Assembly (NCBI RefSeq): GCF_025200715.1
Contig: NZ_CP104144.1
Location: 372,001 to 436,000, forward strand
DNA length: 64,000 nucleotides
DNA from: Rhizobium sullae
GTDB taxonomy: Bacteria; Pseudomonadota; Alphaproteobacteria; Rhizobiales; Rhizobiaceae
Direction of reading: 5' to 3'
The translations under genes were made by a program, and so were the position numbers. Each line of letters begins with the position of its first letter. The stretch's first letter is position 1. This document shows positions 17,053 to 25,120 of the stretch, piece by piece. The notes beneath the pieces were generated by a model. That model did no database searches and was not told the DNA's origin. It saw only the letters and a list, made by a program, of their open reading frames with translations.

Positions 17053-17946
17053 TCACGTTCCGCAGGACGGCCCTTCGTCGTCCGTATGCGCCGGCATTGC
17101 CCGGATGTAACGGAGGCCCTTGGTCCCGACGTCACCGATCGCGACGATTTCAAACCCGGCCTCAGTGAGAAGCGCACCGATCGCCTGCATGTCGACATGT
17201 CCGTGTCGGTGGAGGGTCGGCAATCTCGACCTCCGCGCCGGCTTGCCGAAGTCAATCAGCAACAAACGGCCTTCCGGCCTGAGGACGCGGCGCGCTTCGC
17301 GGGCGAAGGCTGCTCGAGCACGCTTTGGCAAATGGTGGAGCATGAGCGTGCCGGTGACGACGTCAAACCGGGCATCATCGAACGGCAACGTCTGGGCCGC
17401 TCCGTGCACGAAGGTGACATCAAGCTGCACTCTTTGTGCCTTCGCCTTCGCTCGCGCGACCATCTCCGCCGAGGCGTCGAGCCCGGTCACGCGGCCGGTT
17501 GGTCCAACCTGACGTTTCGCCGCGATCGCCAGCGTCCCGGTCCCGCAGGCGACATCGAGCACGATTTCTCCCGGCCGGAGCCCCGCTAGGCGCAGCATTG
17601 AAGTGCGAAACCGACCCTCGCGCCCGAGCGTCAGCATGCGGGCGAGCAGATCGTAGGTGGCCGCTCCGTGTAGGACGATTCCAATCGCGTTGCCGTGTTC
17701 GTCGTCGCTGCGGCCTCCTACAAGGCTTTGCCGTCGGCCGCGTCCCCAGATTACCAGGGCCAACAGGGCGGTCAGAACGACGCCGTGGAACACGAACACC
17801 GAGGCACCAGCGCTTAGATATCCGGCTCCAAGCCACAGCAACGTCATCAACCCTGCGATCAACGACAGCTTCGCTGCGACGACCATGATGATCAGGCTTC
17901 TGCGGGAAGGCGAACCCACTCCGGCGTTGCGACCAAATCCGTGCAT
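17053..17946 (-). CDS. Membrane-anchored class I SAM-dependent methyltransferase
   Basis: 297 residues from ATG 17946, chosen because GGAGG lies about 9 bases upstream; the open frame extends further without a ribosome site. Residues 20-75 form two hydrophobic segments (LIIMVVAAKLSLIAGLMTLL and ASVFVFHGVVLTALLALVIW). The cytoplasmic domain then carries the SAM motifs VLDVACGTGTLAIAAK, GLDASAEMVARAKAK and VTGTLMLHHLPKRARAAFAR, close to UbiE/ArsM-like enzymes. The substrate is unknown; no cysteine pattern for arsenite methylation is evident. The divergent TetR gene 154 bases away is the probable regulator. Confidence 0.85.
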   Translation of the reverse strand: MHGFGRNAGVGSPSRRSLIIMVVAAKLSLIAGLMTLLWLGAGYLSAGASVFVFHGVVLTALLALVIWGRGRRQSLVGGRSDDEHGNAIGIVLHGAATYDLLARMLTLGREGRFRTSMLRLAGLRPGEIVLDVACGTGTLAIAAKRQVGPTGRVTGLDASAEMVARAKAKAQRVQLDVTFVHGAAQTLPFDDARFDVVTGTLMLHHLPKRARAAFAREARRVLRPEGRLLLIDFGKPARRSRLPTLHRHGHVDMQAIGALLTEAGFEIVAIGDVGTKGLRYIRAMPAHTDDEGPSCGT

Positions 17947-18020
17947 GAGAGGCAGCCTCCGTGGTGACAAAAGCGCGCCGCAAAGGCGCTGTAAACTTTC
18001 GGGACAGGTCGTATCATGCT

Positions 18021-18033
18021 GGACACGATGTCC
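18021..18033. promoter_or_regulatory. Candidate TetR operator (inverted repeat)
   Basis: ggaca-cga-tgtcc lies in the divergent intergenic region between the methyltransferase and the TetR gene. A second GGACAC half-site occurs at about 18049. Its position suits a repressor controlling both promoters, but no experimental motif is known for this regulator. Confidence 0.35.
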
Positions 18034-18100
18034 GGAAATAGTGTTGCAGGACACCCGACGGTAAGATGTTCGGAACGGCACAATCCAGGAGGCAGTGGCC

Positions 18101-18721
18101 ATGAAAATCGAGCGGTCAGCAAAGAACGGCTCGATCGACCGTCGCGTCGCGCGAACGCGCGCTCTGCTGCAGGACGCGCTCATCGCACTGATCCCGGAGC
18201 GCGGATATGCGGCAATTACTGTCGAAGACATTTGCCGCAAGGCCAATGTCGGACGATCGACCTTTTACGCTCACTACACGAGCAAAGATGAACTGCGCAG
18301 CGCAACGATCGAGGCACATCTGAGATCGCTCGATCAACAGCGCCTGGCGACGCTTCCGGCTTCCGGCCGACGCCTATTCCGGTTCAGCCTGCCGATGCTT
18401 GAGCATGCGCAGGCGGCCCGCGAACTCCATCACGCGCTGCTCTCGAGCAGCAGCGACGCGATTCACGATGAATTGCGCGAGCGGATCCGCCGCGTTGTCC
18501 GGCATGAGCTTGCCGAAAAGCGGATCGGCAATACCAACGTCCCTGCCGAGGTTGCCGTGCAATTCATTTCCGGAGCCTTTGTCGCCGTTCTGGCCTGGTG
18601 GATCAACGGAAACGCTGGCCTGTCGCCGTCCGAGGTCGATGAGCTGTTCCAGCAGCTGGCGCTGAACGGCGTCGGCGCCCGTGTCGAGACGGACGAAGCT
18701 CATCCTCAGCAATGCCGTTAG
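18101..18721 (+). CDS. TetR/AcrR-family transcriptional regulator
   Basis: 206 residues from ATG 18101, with AGGAGG at 18087-18092 placed eight bases upstream. The GTG at 18095 in the same frame is too close to that site. The N-terminal HTH reads RTRALLQDALIALIPERGYA, followed by ITVEDICRKANVGRSTFYAH, the canonical TetR helix-turn-helix. The C-terminal ligand domain contains AVQFISGAFVAVLAWWINGN, usual for this subgroup. It probably represses the divergent methyltransferase gene and itself. Confidence 0.9.
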   Translation: MKIERSAKNGSIDRRVARTRALLQDALIALIPERGYAAITVEDICRKANVGRSTFYAHYTSKDELRSATIEAHLRSLDQQRLATLPASGRRLFRFSLPMLEHAQAARELHHALLSSSSDAIHDELRERIRRVVRHELAEKRIGNTNVPAEVAVQFISGAFVAVLAWWINGNAGLSPSEVDELFQQLALNGVGARVETDEAHPQQCR

Positions 18722-18724
18722 CCG

Positions 18725-19267
18725 TCAATTTTCCCATTGCGTTTCGGCGATCGAACTGGCCATGAGCTGGTCTCTACCATCAGGTGCCGCGGGCACCGTC
18801 AACGTGACAAGTTCATTGCGGCCCTTGACGATCACGCTGTAAAGCTTGTGCACGTGCGTCGGGCTACGGTTTTCATCTATCGCTTCGGCGTCGAATACGT
18901 CGAAGAGCTGCCTTTCAAAGCCCCTGCTGTCGACGCCGGATGTCGCCACCGTGCAGGCTTGGACCGACTTGCCGCCGAGGTTGTTTTTAGCGACGCCGAC
19001 GAAGAGAGGTTGGCCTATGCCATTGCCTTGCGCCGCCCAGCCTTCGATGCTCTCCGGATCGTCCACGGGTGCCAAGCCGATGACCACCTCGTCGCCGAGC
19101 GGCGTCCAGCCGTGGGCCTGCGCGGCCCTGACTGTCCTGTCGAAGTCGGGTCCGCTCGAAAGACAGTGGCGACGGAAAAAGTCGAAAGATGTGTTGCTAT
19201 CCTCGGCTCCGGCCGTTGACGCGACGCAAAGGATGGCGGCCTGCAGTATCGTTCGGGAGCGTACCAT
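18725..19267 (-). CDS. Secreted protein of unknown function
   Basis: 180 residues starting MVRSRTILQAAILCVASTAG with probable cleavage after AGA, so it is exported. The mature part contains two to three cysteines (RRHCLSSGPDFDRTVRAA; VQACTVATSG) and no motif I recognise. It is convergent with the TetR gene, separated by three bases. A strong hairpin (19276-19297) lies just upstream of the start where a ribosome site would be expected, and no clear Shine-Dalgarno sequence is visible. Function unknown. Confidence 0.7.
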   Translation of the reverse strand: MVRSRTILQAAILCVASTAGAEDSNTSFDFFRRHCLSSGPDFDRTVRAAQAHGWTPLGDEVVIGLAPVDDPESIEGWAAQGNGIGQPLFVGVAKNNLGGKSVQACTVATSGVDSRGFERQLFDVFDAEAIDENRSPTHVHKLYSVIVKGRNELVTLTVPAAPDGRDQLMASSIAETQWEN

Positions 19268-19275
19268 CGTGTTAT

Positions 19276-19297
19276 ATCGCTCGGATCGCCGAGCGAT
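19276..19297. promoter_or_regulatory. 9-bp inverted repeat overlapping the leader of the secreted-protein gene
   Basis: atcgctcgg at 19276-19284 pairs perfectly with ccgagcgat at 19289-19297 around a four-base loop. On the minus strand it ends nine bases before the ATG at 19267, inside the region a ribosome would cover. It may be an operator or an RNA hairpin restricting translation. Confidence 0.5.
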
Positions 19298-19436
19298 CCC
19301 CGGACATAGAATTCCCTGGCGCCCAGTCTGATTATACTCCTAGTGTGGTTAAAGCACAGGCGGTTTGTTGAGTTTGCGTACGCACAGCAACCCTTTCAAT
19401 GTCGGGGCCAATTTGCCGTGATATTGTTAGCCGGCA

Positions 19437-19700
19437 CTAACAATTTCGAGGAGCAGCTTCCTTAGAGGCTGACCTTGATGTGGTGAAGCTCCTGACCGCC
19501 GCTACCGACGAAAAGTACTCAGAAGAAAAAGGTTCGGGCTGCACGACCCCCGGCGCGGGCCGTATAGAGCTTGTGAAGACGCTCCAGGCGGGTCCCGACG
19601 ACAGGCAGCGCCCGTAGGAAATGTCGAATGGCAGGCTCCACGGCGAAGACGGATCGCAGATGCCGAGAACCATCAGGATGGCGGCCAAGCTAAGTTTCAT
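19437..19700 (-). CDS. Possible small exported protein, doubtful
   Basis: From ATG 19700 a frame of 87 residues starts MKLSLAAILMVLGICDPSSP, which looks like a signal peptide, and continues to 19437. There is no convincing ribosome site and no recognisable family. It follows the NicO gene on the same strand. The stretch 19268-19729 otherwise holds no other recognisable gene, so this could equally be non-coding or decayed sequence. Confidence 0.25.
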   Translation of the reverse strand: MKLSLAAILMVLGICDPSSPWSLPFDISYGRCLSSGPAWSVFTSSIRPAPGVVQPEPFSSEYFSSVAAVRSFTTSRSASKEAAPRNC

Positions 19701-19729
19701 CTCACTTCGCCCGAGAACATCGCCAGACC

Positions 19730-20464
19730 TTATCCGAGACCTGCCCACCTCGAAAGCTCGAACCCGGCGACGGTTAGAAGGATCGCTCCGGCGATGGCCT
19801 CGACCGATTTCGAGACGGTCGCGAGCAGCTCCGGTCTGCTGTGCATCAGTCGTCCGAGCTGCTCCCTGAAGACGACCGCCAGGAGTGCGACCGCCGACAG
19901 GGTTAGGCAGACACCGATCATCATCGACACCGCGAAAAGCAGTCCCGTTATGACAACCTGGTGGATCATCGCGAACGTCATGACGAAGAGCGTGAGTGGA
20001 CAGGGGATCAGTCCCGCCATGAAACCCACGATGACGCCTTCGCCGCTCGAATGGGTATGGGAGTGCCGGAACAGCGCGCTCCCCAGCATCCACAGGCCGA
20101 TCACGCCAAGCAGTCCGCGGCTGAGCGCCTGGAGGGCGGGGGCAGTTCCGGCGTTGACGAAGGAGTGCGAAACCAGCGGCAGGGCAAGCAGCGCGATCAG
20201 TACCGCCATGGACACATGCGTGAACGACAGCGCCATCGACACCAGCAACGCCTTGTGCGCCTTCATCGACGAACCCGTGAGGTAGGTGGCGAGGATCGAC
20301 TTGCTGTGCCCCGGCGTCAGGGCATGGACCGCGCCAAAGGCAATCCCCATCGGCAGGAATGCCAGAAAGGCGAGCCAGCCGCCGCCGGAGGCGAACGCCT
20401 TGATGTGCTCGGCAAACGCCAGATAGATGTCGCGTTGAAATTCGATGATCTGCTGCCAGGGCAT
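19730..20464 (-). CDS. NicO/RcnA-type nickel-cobalt exporter
   Basis: 244 residues from ATG 20464, which overlaps the stop of the upstream relic (TGATG). The protein has about six membrane segments, with the family signatures AFGAVHALTPGHSKSILATY near residue 45 and FMAGLIPCPLTLFVMTFAM in the C-terminal half. A short histidine-rich loop, FRHSHTHSSGEG, lies between them. These are the hallmarks of the NicO family, whose RcnA branch exports Ni2+ and Co2+ across the inner membrane. The regulator and CDF exporter lie 1 kb away on the same strand, so the region looks like a metal-efflux island. Import (HupN/UreH-type) is less likely. Confidence 0.87.
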   Translation of the reverse strand: MPWQQIIEFQRDIYLAFAEHIKAFASGGGWLAFLAFLPMGIAFGAVHALTPGHSKSILATYLTGSSMKAHKALLVSMALSFTHVSMAVLIALLALPLVSHSFVNAGTAPALQALSRGLLGVIGLWMLGSALFRHSHTHSSGEGVIVGFMAGLIPCPLTLFVMTFAMIHQVVITGLLFAVSMMIGVCLTLSAVALLAVVFREQLGRLMHSRPELLATVSKSVEAIAGAILLTVAGFELSRWAGLG

Positions 20465-20640
20465 CAGGTCAGTCCCGTGGTTGCCGCTGCCAGGATGATA
20501 TAGCGTCCGAACTTGGCGATCGCCACCAGCAGGACGAAGGCCGGGAAGCGGCTGGCGGAGGACACCTGCCATGACCGTGATCGGATCGCCGGCCAGCGTA
20601 GGCGTCCAGTCAGCCTGCCGTGGACCTCTTCCCTCAATGC
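20464..20640 (-). pseudogene. VTT/YqaA-type membrane protein, C-terminal relic
   Basis: The final residues RFPAFVLLVAIAKFGRYIIL then AAATTGLT resemble the C-terminus of YqaA/VTT-domain membrane proteins. The expected preceding segment TLAGDPITVMAGVLRQ is present but in a different frame (the frame that continues into the NicO gene), so there is a frameshift near 20540. The N-terminal two thirds of the gene are missing. The stop overlaps the NicO start, suggesting a former operon. Confidence 0.5.
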
Positions 20641-20740
20641 ATCGGAGCGAATGCCCTTCATCGGTCGTTCATATCCGATCTCCGAAACTAAAACGTCAAA
20701 GATGTGTTGATCTAGCATGCGGAAGAAGGAGCTCCGAGCC

Positions 20741-21013
20741 ATGAAGCTTTTGACCATAACTGCCGCGGTTGGCATGGCACTTTCCGTGTGTGCCGGGAAT
20801 GCATTGTCCGATCCCTGGAAGGACGAAAGCGGTCATGGGCGTTGGCGTGAGGGCGGCTACTACGATGGACCCCGATATCAGCAACGAGCATACAAAGAAG
20901 AGTATCGTCGCGGTGGCTGCAAGATCGAGCGGAAATGGGATGGTGACGAGTACAATGAAGAGATCAAGTGCAAGCGCGGCGCGCGACCGATCTACGGGTA
21001 TTTTCGTTATTGA
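20741..21013 (+). CDS. Small secreted basic protein, unknown function
   Basis: 90 residues from ATG 20741, about ten bases after GGAAGAAGGAG. A signal peptide (MKLLTITAAVGMALSVCAGN, cleavage near ALS-DP) precedes a Tyr/Arg/Gly-rich mature part with GRWREGGYYDGPRYQQRAYK and two cysteines (GGCKIERKWDGDEYNEEIKC). The two cysteines could form a disulphide in the periplasm. It is the only plus-strand gene in the metal island. No family is recognised; a role in metal or envelope stress is only a guess from position. Confidence 0.75.
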   Translation: MKLLTITAAVGMALSVCAGNALSDPWKDESGHGRWREGGYYDGPRYQQRAYKEEYRRGGCKIERKWDGDEYNEEIKCKRGARPIYGYFRY

Positions 21014-21159
21014 GCCGGTGCTCATCGGGCAACCAAGCGAGAACTCGATTGATCAATGACGGTGTGGCGGCTGCGGCAAGGTGACGAGAACAGCTTCCGG
21101 CATCGAAAATTATCGTTGCCATCGCGAGTGCGGCCGCATGCCGTTCATCACCCATCGGC

Positions 21160-21447
21160 TCACAGATACTTGGTGATCGTCTTGAACTCGTCGATGGACT
21201 GGCGCTGGTCGCGGGGCAGCGCGCCGACGGTCTCCTCCAGGCAGTGGTCGAGATGGTCCTGGATGAGCGTGCGCTTGGCGTTGATGATCGCCTTTTCGAC
21301 AGCGGAGAGCTGCTGGGCAATGTCGACGCAGGGTCGGCCAGCCTCGATCATGGCGATGACGCTCTTCAGATGGCCCTCCGCGCGCTTGAGACGCTTGACG
21401 ATCTCGGGGTGGGTGGCATGCGTGTGGTGTTCGGTCATCGTGTCCAT
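21160..21447 (-). CDS. dmeR: RcnR/CsoR-family metal-responsive repressor (DmeR-like)
   Basis: 95 residues from ATG 21447, nine bases after GGAGG; an upstream TTG in the same frame is less likely. The all-helical CsoR/RcnR fold is indicated by HPEIVKRLKRAEGHLKSVIA. Possible metal ligands are the N-terminal histidines (EHHTHATH), the Cys of GRPCVDIAQQL, and the histidines of QDHLDHCLEE. RcnR-class proteins release DNA when they bind Ni2+ or Co2+. It follows the CDF gene after 57 bases, so the two are probably one transcript. In described rhizobial dmeRF operons the regulator comes first; here it comes second. Confidence 0.83.
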   Translation of the reverse strand: MDTMTEHHTHATHPEIVKRLKRAEGHLKSVIAMIEAGRPCVDIAQQLSAVEKAIINAKRTLIQDHLDHCLEETVGALPRDQRQSIDEFKTITKYL

Positions 21448-21504
21448 TTCCAAATGCCTCCGTCGCGACGGGACGATACGCCGCCGGTCCCGTGATCGGC
21501 AAGG

Positions 21505-22857
21505 TCAGTGGTGATGTCCTTCCGGCTCTTCCATCCGAAAGGAAAGGTCATCCACCTCGATCCCAGCCATCAGTTTTAACACGGCTTCGAACTCATGCGG
21601 CTCGGCAGGAGCGACCGCACTGATCATCACATGATGATCGGTCGGGGAGGGAAGCAACGGCAGACGCTCGATTGCGCCGTTACCGCGATTGATCTCTACC
21701 ACTGCCTGCAGGCCATGGATATGCTTTCCAACCGAAAGCCGGAAACGTTCGCCATCCGGAGTGTCGACAATCTCCAGCAAACCGGTCGCCAATGGGGAAC
21801 TGACGGTGAACGGCGCGGGGGCGTGGTGATGTCCGTTGTCCTGATTTTCGACGGGCGTCGCCGTTCCTGCGGTGTCGAGCTGGATCGTCGCGGTTCCCAG
21901 GGCCGGCAGATGGGCGTTCAGCTCCTTACGGAGAGCGAGCACGACCGCATTGGCCTGGGCAACCGACTTCGAACTATCGACGGCGATCGTCACATCGGCG
22001 TGAAGCTTGTGACCAAGCCAGCGGGCCTTGACGTCGGTGAGGCGCTCGATACCGGCAACGTGTCCGGCGGCATGACGGATCTCGTCGGTGATCCCAGGTT
22101 CGACGCCGTCGAGGCTCCGGGTGATGACCGAACGCGCCGACTGCCAGACGATACCGAAGATCGCGATGGTGATCAGCAGGCCGACGATCGGATCGGCGAG
22201 CGGGAAGCCCATCCAGACGCCGAACGCGCCGAGGACGACGGCAAGGCTGGTTAGGCCATCGGTTCGGGCATGGTAGCCGTCGGCGATGAGGGCCGCACTG
22301 TTCATCTCGCGGCCGACCTTGATGCGGAAGATGGCGACCGCCTCGTTGCCGATGAAGCCGATGATGCCCGCGGCGCCCACGGCGAGAAGCTGCGTGATCG
22401 GCTGCGGGTTCATCAGGCGGTCGATGGCCTCGTAGCCCGCAACGATAGCGCTGAAGAGGATGATGAGGACGATCAGCATGCCTGCGAAGTCTTCGACCCG
22501 GCCGAGACCGTAGTTAAAAATTCTGGTCGGCTTGCGGCGGACCAGCGTGAAGGCGATCCAGAGCGGGATGGCCGTGGCGGCGTCGCCAATGTTATGGATC
22601 GTGTCGGCCAACAGGGCGACGCTTCCCGAAATGAAGACGACGACGAGCTGAAGTGCGGCAGTGATCGCCAGGATCACGAACGACCATTTGATCGCCCAGA
22701 TACCACGCGCGGAAGATGCGATGCTGGGATCGACAACACCGTGTGTATGGCCATGGCCTCCGGCGTTGCTATGTGAGTGCGTGTGCGAGCCGTTGCCATG
22801 CCCGTAGGCGTGACCGGCGTGGCCGAAACCAAGCCATTCCTTGATGCTGGCAAACAT
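21505..22857 (-). CDS. dmeF: Cation diffusion facilitator exporter (DmeF-like, Ni/Co/Zn)
   Basis: 450 residues. The N-terminus is rich in histidine (GHAGHAYGHGNGSHTHSHSN), a cytoplasmic metal-collecting arm. Six membrane segments follow, with the transport-site motifs LLADTIHNIGDAAT and ALIADGYHARTDGLTS carrying the paired His/Asp ligands. A dimerisation domain is present at ADVTIAVDSSKS. A further C-terminal extension of about 130 residues contains more histidines and ends MEEPEGHHH. The length and His-rich tail match DmeF-type proteins better than short CzcD. Inner-membrane, proton-driven efflux of divalent cations is the expected role. It is probably controlled by the RcnR/CsoR gene directly downstream. 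Confidence 0.87.
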   Translation of the reverse strand: MFASIKEWLGFGHAGHAYGHGNGSHTHSHSNAGGHGHTHGVVDPSIASSARGIWAIKWSFVILAITAALQLVVVFISGSVALLADTIHNIGDAATAIPLWIAFTLVRRKPTRIFNYGLGRVEDFAGMLIVLIILFSAIVAGYEAIDRLMNPQPITQLLAVGAAGIIGFIGNEAVAIFRIKVGREMNSAALIADGYHARTDGLTSLAVVLGAFGVWMGFPLADPIVGLLITIAIFGIVWQSARSVITRSLDGVEPGITDEIRHAAGHVAGIERLTDVKARWLGHKLHADVTIAVDSSKSVAQANAVVLALRKELNAHLPALGTATIQLDTAGTATPVENQDNGHHHAPAPFTVSSPLATGLLEIVDTPDGERFRLSVGKHIHGLQAVVEINRGNGAIERLPLLPSPTDHHVMISAVAPAEPHEFEAVLKLMAGIEVDDLSFRMEEPEGHHH

Positions 22858-23045
22858 GGGAGACCTCTGATCAGACGTGTTTTCCTCCTATCCCCGTGGA
22901 GAGGATGCGTCAAGGTTTCTTGTGTGCGGGTGGGAGTGCCAATCGCTCCTGAGAGTGGCCTTTCGCCACGCGAAGCCGTCTGAGATTCCAACCGATGGTT
23001 TGCCGCGCGTCCATAGCATAACCAACGCGTATTCACGGCTTGACA

Positions 23046-23066
23046 ATCGACTGACTGTTAGTCGAT
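23046..23066. promoter_or_regulatory. Inverted repeat upstream of the CDF gene
   Basis: atcgact (23046-23052) and agtcgat (23060-23066) form a perfect seven-base inverted repeat with a seven-base spacer. It lies about 190 bases upstream of the CDF start and 35 bases past the MFS stop. It has no T-run on the minus strand, so an operator is at least as likely as a terminator. Confidence 0.35.
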
Positions 23067-23100
23067 GCGGAGAAGGCTGTGAACGACATCCGGGGTCTTT

Positions 23101-24333
23101 TTAACGCTCCTCAGGTGGCTTGAGGTGGCGGAACTGCAGCAGCAACAGCAGGTCGTAGACGATCTTCAGCATGCCGCAGATGACGAGCGGCCAAGCGCGA
23201 TAGGAGGCAGCGACGAGAGCACCCGCCAGGGCAGGACTGGCCGCCGCGGCAAGACTGCGCGGTACCGATGTGAAGCTCGCCGCCGCGGCCCGCTCCGCCT
23301 CGGTCACGACGGCCATCACGTAGGACGAGCGCGTCGGTACGTCCATTTGCGAGAGAGCTGCCCGGATGAGCAACAAGGCGAGCGCCAGGGCCAAGTTGGG
23401 GGCGAAGGCCGCCAAGATCAGCACGACGCTCGACGGAATGTGGGTGAACACCATGGTGTTGATCAGCCCGATACGCCGCGACAGCCAAGCGGCGACTGGG
23501 AAGGAAAACGCCGAAAGTACGCCGGACCAGAAGAAAAACATGCCCGCCGCCGCAAGCGATAGATCGAACCGTTCAAACAGCCACAGGGCTAGCAGAGACT
23601 GGACCACGAAACCGCCGGCAAAGGCATCGAGGCTGAACAGGCCCGCAAGTTTGAAGACAACGGCACGCGAAGGCCCGAGTGCCGACGCTTCGGCGGGCCC
23701 CATTGTGGGGCGTCGCGGTATGCGGGCATAGAAAAGACCGCCAGCTATTCCGACCAGAGCATAGAGCACGAACATCAGCTTGACGGCGGTCAATCTTTCG
23801 AGACCCACCAGCGCGGAGGAGTCCGGTATCGCTGCCGCGAGCGCGCCGACGGCGCTTGCAAGCGCACCAGTGAGGCTATAACGCGCGAACATCTTCGTCC
23901 GATCGACTGCGGTCACCTCGCGAGTGAGCGCCGCGTGCTCCAGCGGCACGAACACGCTCACGCTGCCGGCTGAAGGATTAATCGTACCGGCGAAGGCAAT
24001 CACCAGCAGCGGTGCATAGTCGTGAACCATGGCCATGGCCACGCCCGTGGCCACCATAAGTCCGGTGGCAGCAAATAGCAGTTGGCGGAGATCGCGATGC
24101 GCACCGAGGAATCCGATCGCAATCGTCAAGAGTGCAGAACCGAACAGCGATGCCGTCGCGATGATGCCGACTTGCAGGGGCGAAAATCCGAGTTCGAGCA
24201 GATAAACCGGCAGTAAGATCGCCACAAAGCCGTCGCCGAAGTCGCGCAGAGCGCGTGCGGCGAAGAGACAGGTCGCGGGATTAAGTCCCGGCGCGATTTT
24301 TCCGTCCGGTTTTTGTCGTTCGCGCGGCGGCAT
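23101..24333 (-). CDS. MFS transporter
   Basis: 410 residues with about twelve hydrophobic segments. It has an N-terminal motif DFGDGFVAILLPVYLLELGF followed by SPLQVGIIATASLFGSALLT, and the inter-helix sequence GAHRDLRQLL in the position of MFS motif A. The second half contains ALLLIRAALSQMDVPTRSSY. This pattern is common in uncharacterised major-facilitator proteins found beside metal-efflux genes, but the substrate cannot be read from sequence. It is upstream of, and co-oriented with, the CDF gene with a 243-base gap, so co-transcription is uncertain. Confidence 0.83.
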   Translation of the reverse strand: MPPRERQKPDGKIAPGLNPATCLFAARALRDFGDGFVAILLPVYLLELGFSPLQVGIIATASLFGSALLTIAIGFLGAHRDLRQLLFAATGLMVATGVAMAMVHDYAPLLVIAFAGTINPSAGSVSVFVPLEHAALTREVTAVDRTKMFARYSLTGALASAVGALAAAIPDSSALVGLERLTAVKLMFVLYALVGIAGGLFYARIPRRPTMGPAEASALGPSRAVVFKLAGLFSLDAFAGGFVVQSLLALWLFERFDLSLAAAGMFFFWSGVLSAFSFPVAAWLSRRIGLINTMVFTHIPSSVVLILAAFAPNLALALALLLIRAALSQMDVPTRSSYVMAVVTEAERAAAASFTSVPRSLAAAASPALAGALVAASYRAWPLVICGMLKIVYDLLLLLQFRHLKPPEER

Positions 24334-24655
24334 CTCTTCAGGCGCCTAATACGATGAAGCAGAAACGCCGCGAGATCACCGACTCGAGCGGCAAACTGGC
24401 ATGTGTCCTTTGTTGCATGGTCTTCCGCAAGCCTCCGCCACCGGCTTTCCACTTCGAGGAACGCGGGTGCTTCTTCCGTGCTCTATTGCTCCGAACTTCG
24501 TGGCAGTCTGCGAAATCGCCTCACGAGCCGGCGATGAGAATAGGTCAGCCGAATTTCGGGACCTATTAATGGCTGCGATTTGCGTGATTTGCGATGAACA
24601 AAACGCCGCGGGCAACGTTTCCTCGACGCCCCAATATTCAAGAAAGGAAAAGAAC
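24334..24655. other. Non-coding stretch between divergent MFS and CsbD genes
   Basis: No supported gene. The stretch should hold the promoters for the minus-strand MFS gene and the plus-strand CsbD gene. I see no clear hairpin or repeat. Confidence 0.5.
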
Positions 24656-24862
24656 ATGGATTGGAACCGCGTCGAAGGCAACTGGAAACAGGCCAAAGGG
24701 ATGATCAAAGAGCAATGGGGCAAGCTGACTGACGACGACCTTGATCAGATCGCCGGTAAACGCGAGCAGCTTGAAGGCAAGATCCAGGAACGCTACGGCC
24801 TCGAAAAGGATCGCGTGCGTCGCGATATCGATGACTGGTATGCGCGCCAGACTTGGCATTGA
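24656..24862 (+). CDS. CsbD-family stress protein
   Basis: 68 residues from ATG 24656, preceded by AAAGGAAA. MDWNRVEGNWKQAKGMIKEQ and WGKLTDDDLDQIAGKREQLE, then GKIQERYGLEKDRVRRDIDD, match the CsbD family along its whole length. These are small hydrophilic proteins induced under general stress, of unknown mechanism. It lies next to DUF892 and membrane-protein genes that are often in the same general-stress regulon in rhizobia. The open frame extends upstream but the CsbD start is unambiguous. Confidence 0.93.
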   Translation: MDWNRVEGNWKQAKGMIKEQWGKLTDDDLDQIAGKREQLEGKIQERYGLEKDRVRRDIDDWYARQTWH

Positions 24863-25120
24863 ACCTCCCGCACGGCAGTTGATGAGTGATGTTTCGAGTG
24901 TGATCTGGCGATCGGCTCTTCCCGGTCGCCGGATTCTGCTGTCGCGTTGGCGACACTCTGGTGCGCGTACTGGGAAGCCTGCAGCCGGATCCGCTCTACC
25001 TCCGCCAAGCCAGTAAACGCTAAGGGTCCTTCCGGTGCAGAGCTCTTCGCATTGCTTGGATGCCCCCATCGAAGCATGCGAGAAGGCCGCGAACACGGCC
25101 TCCTCGCTATCGGAAATGGC

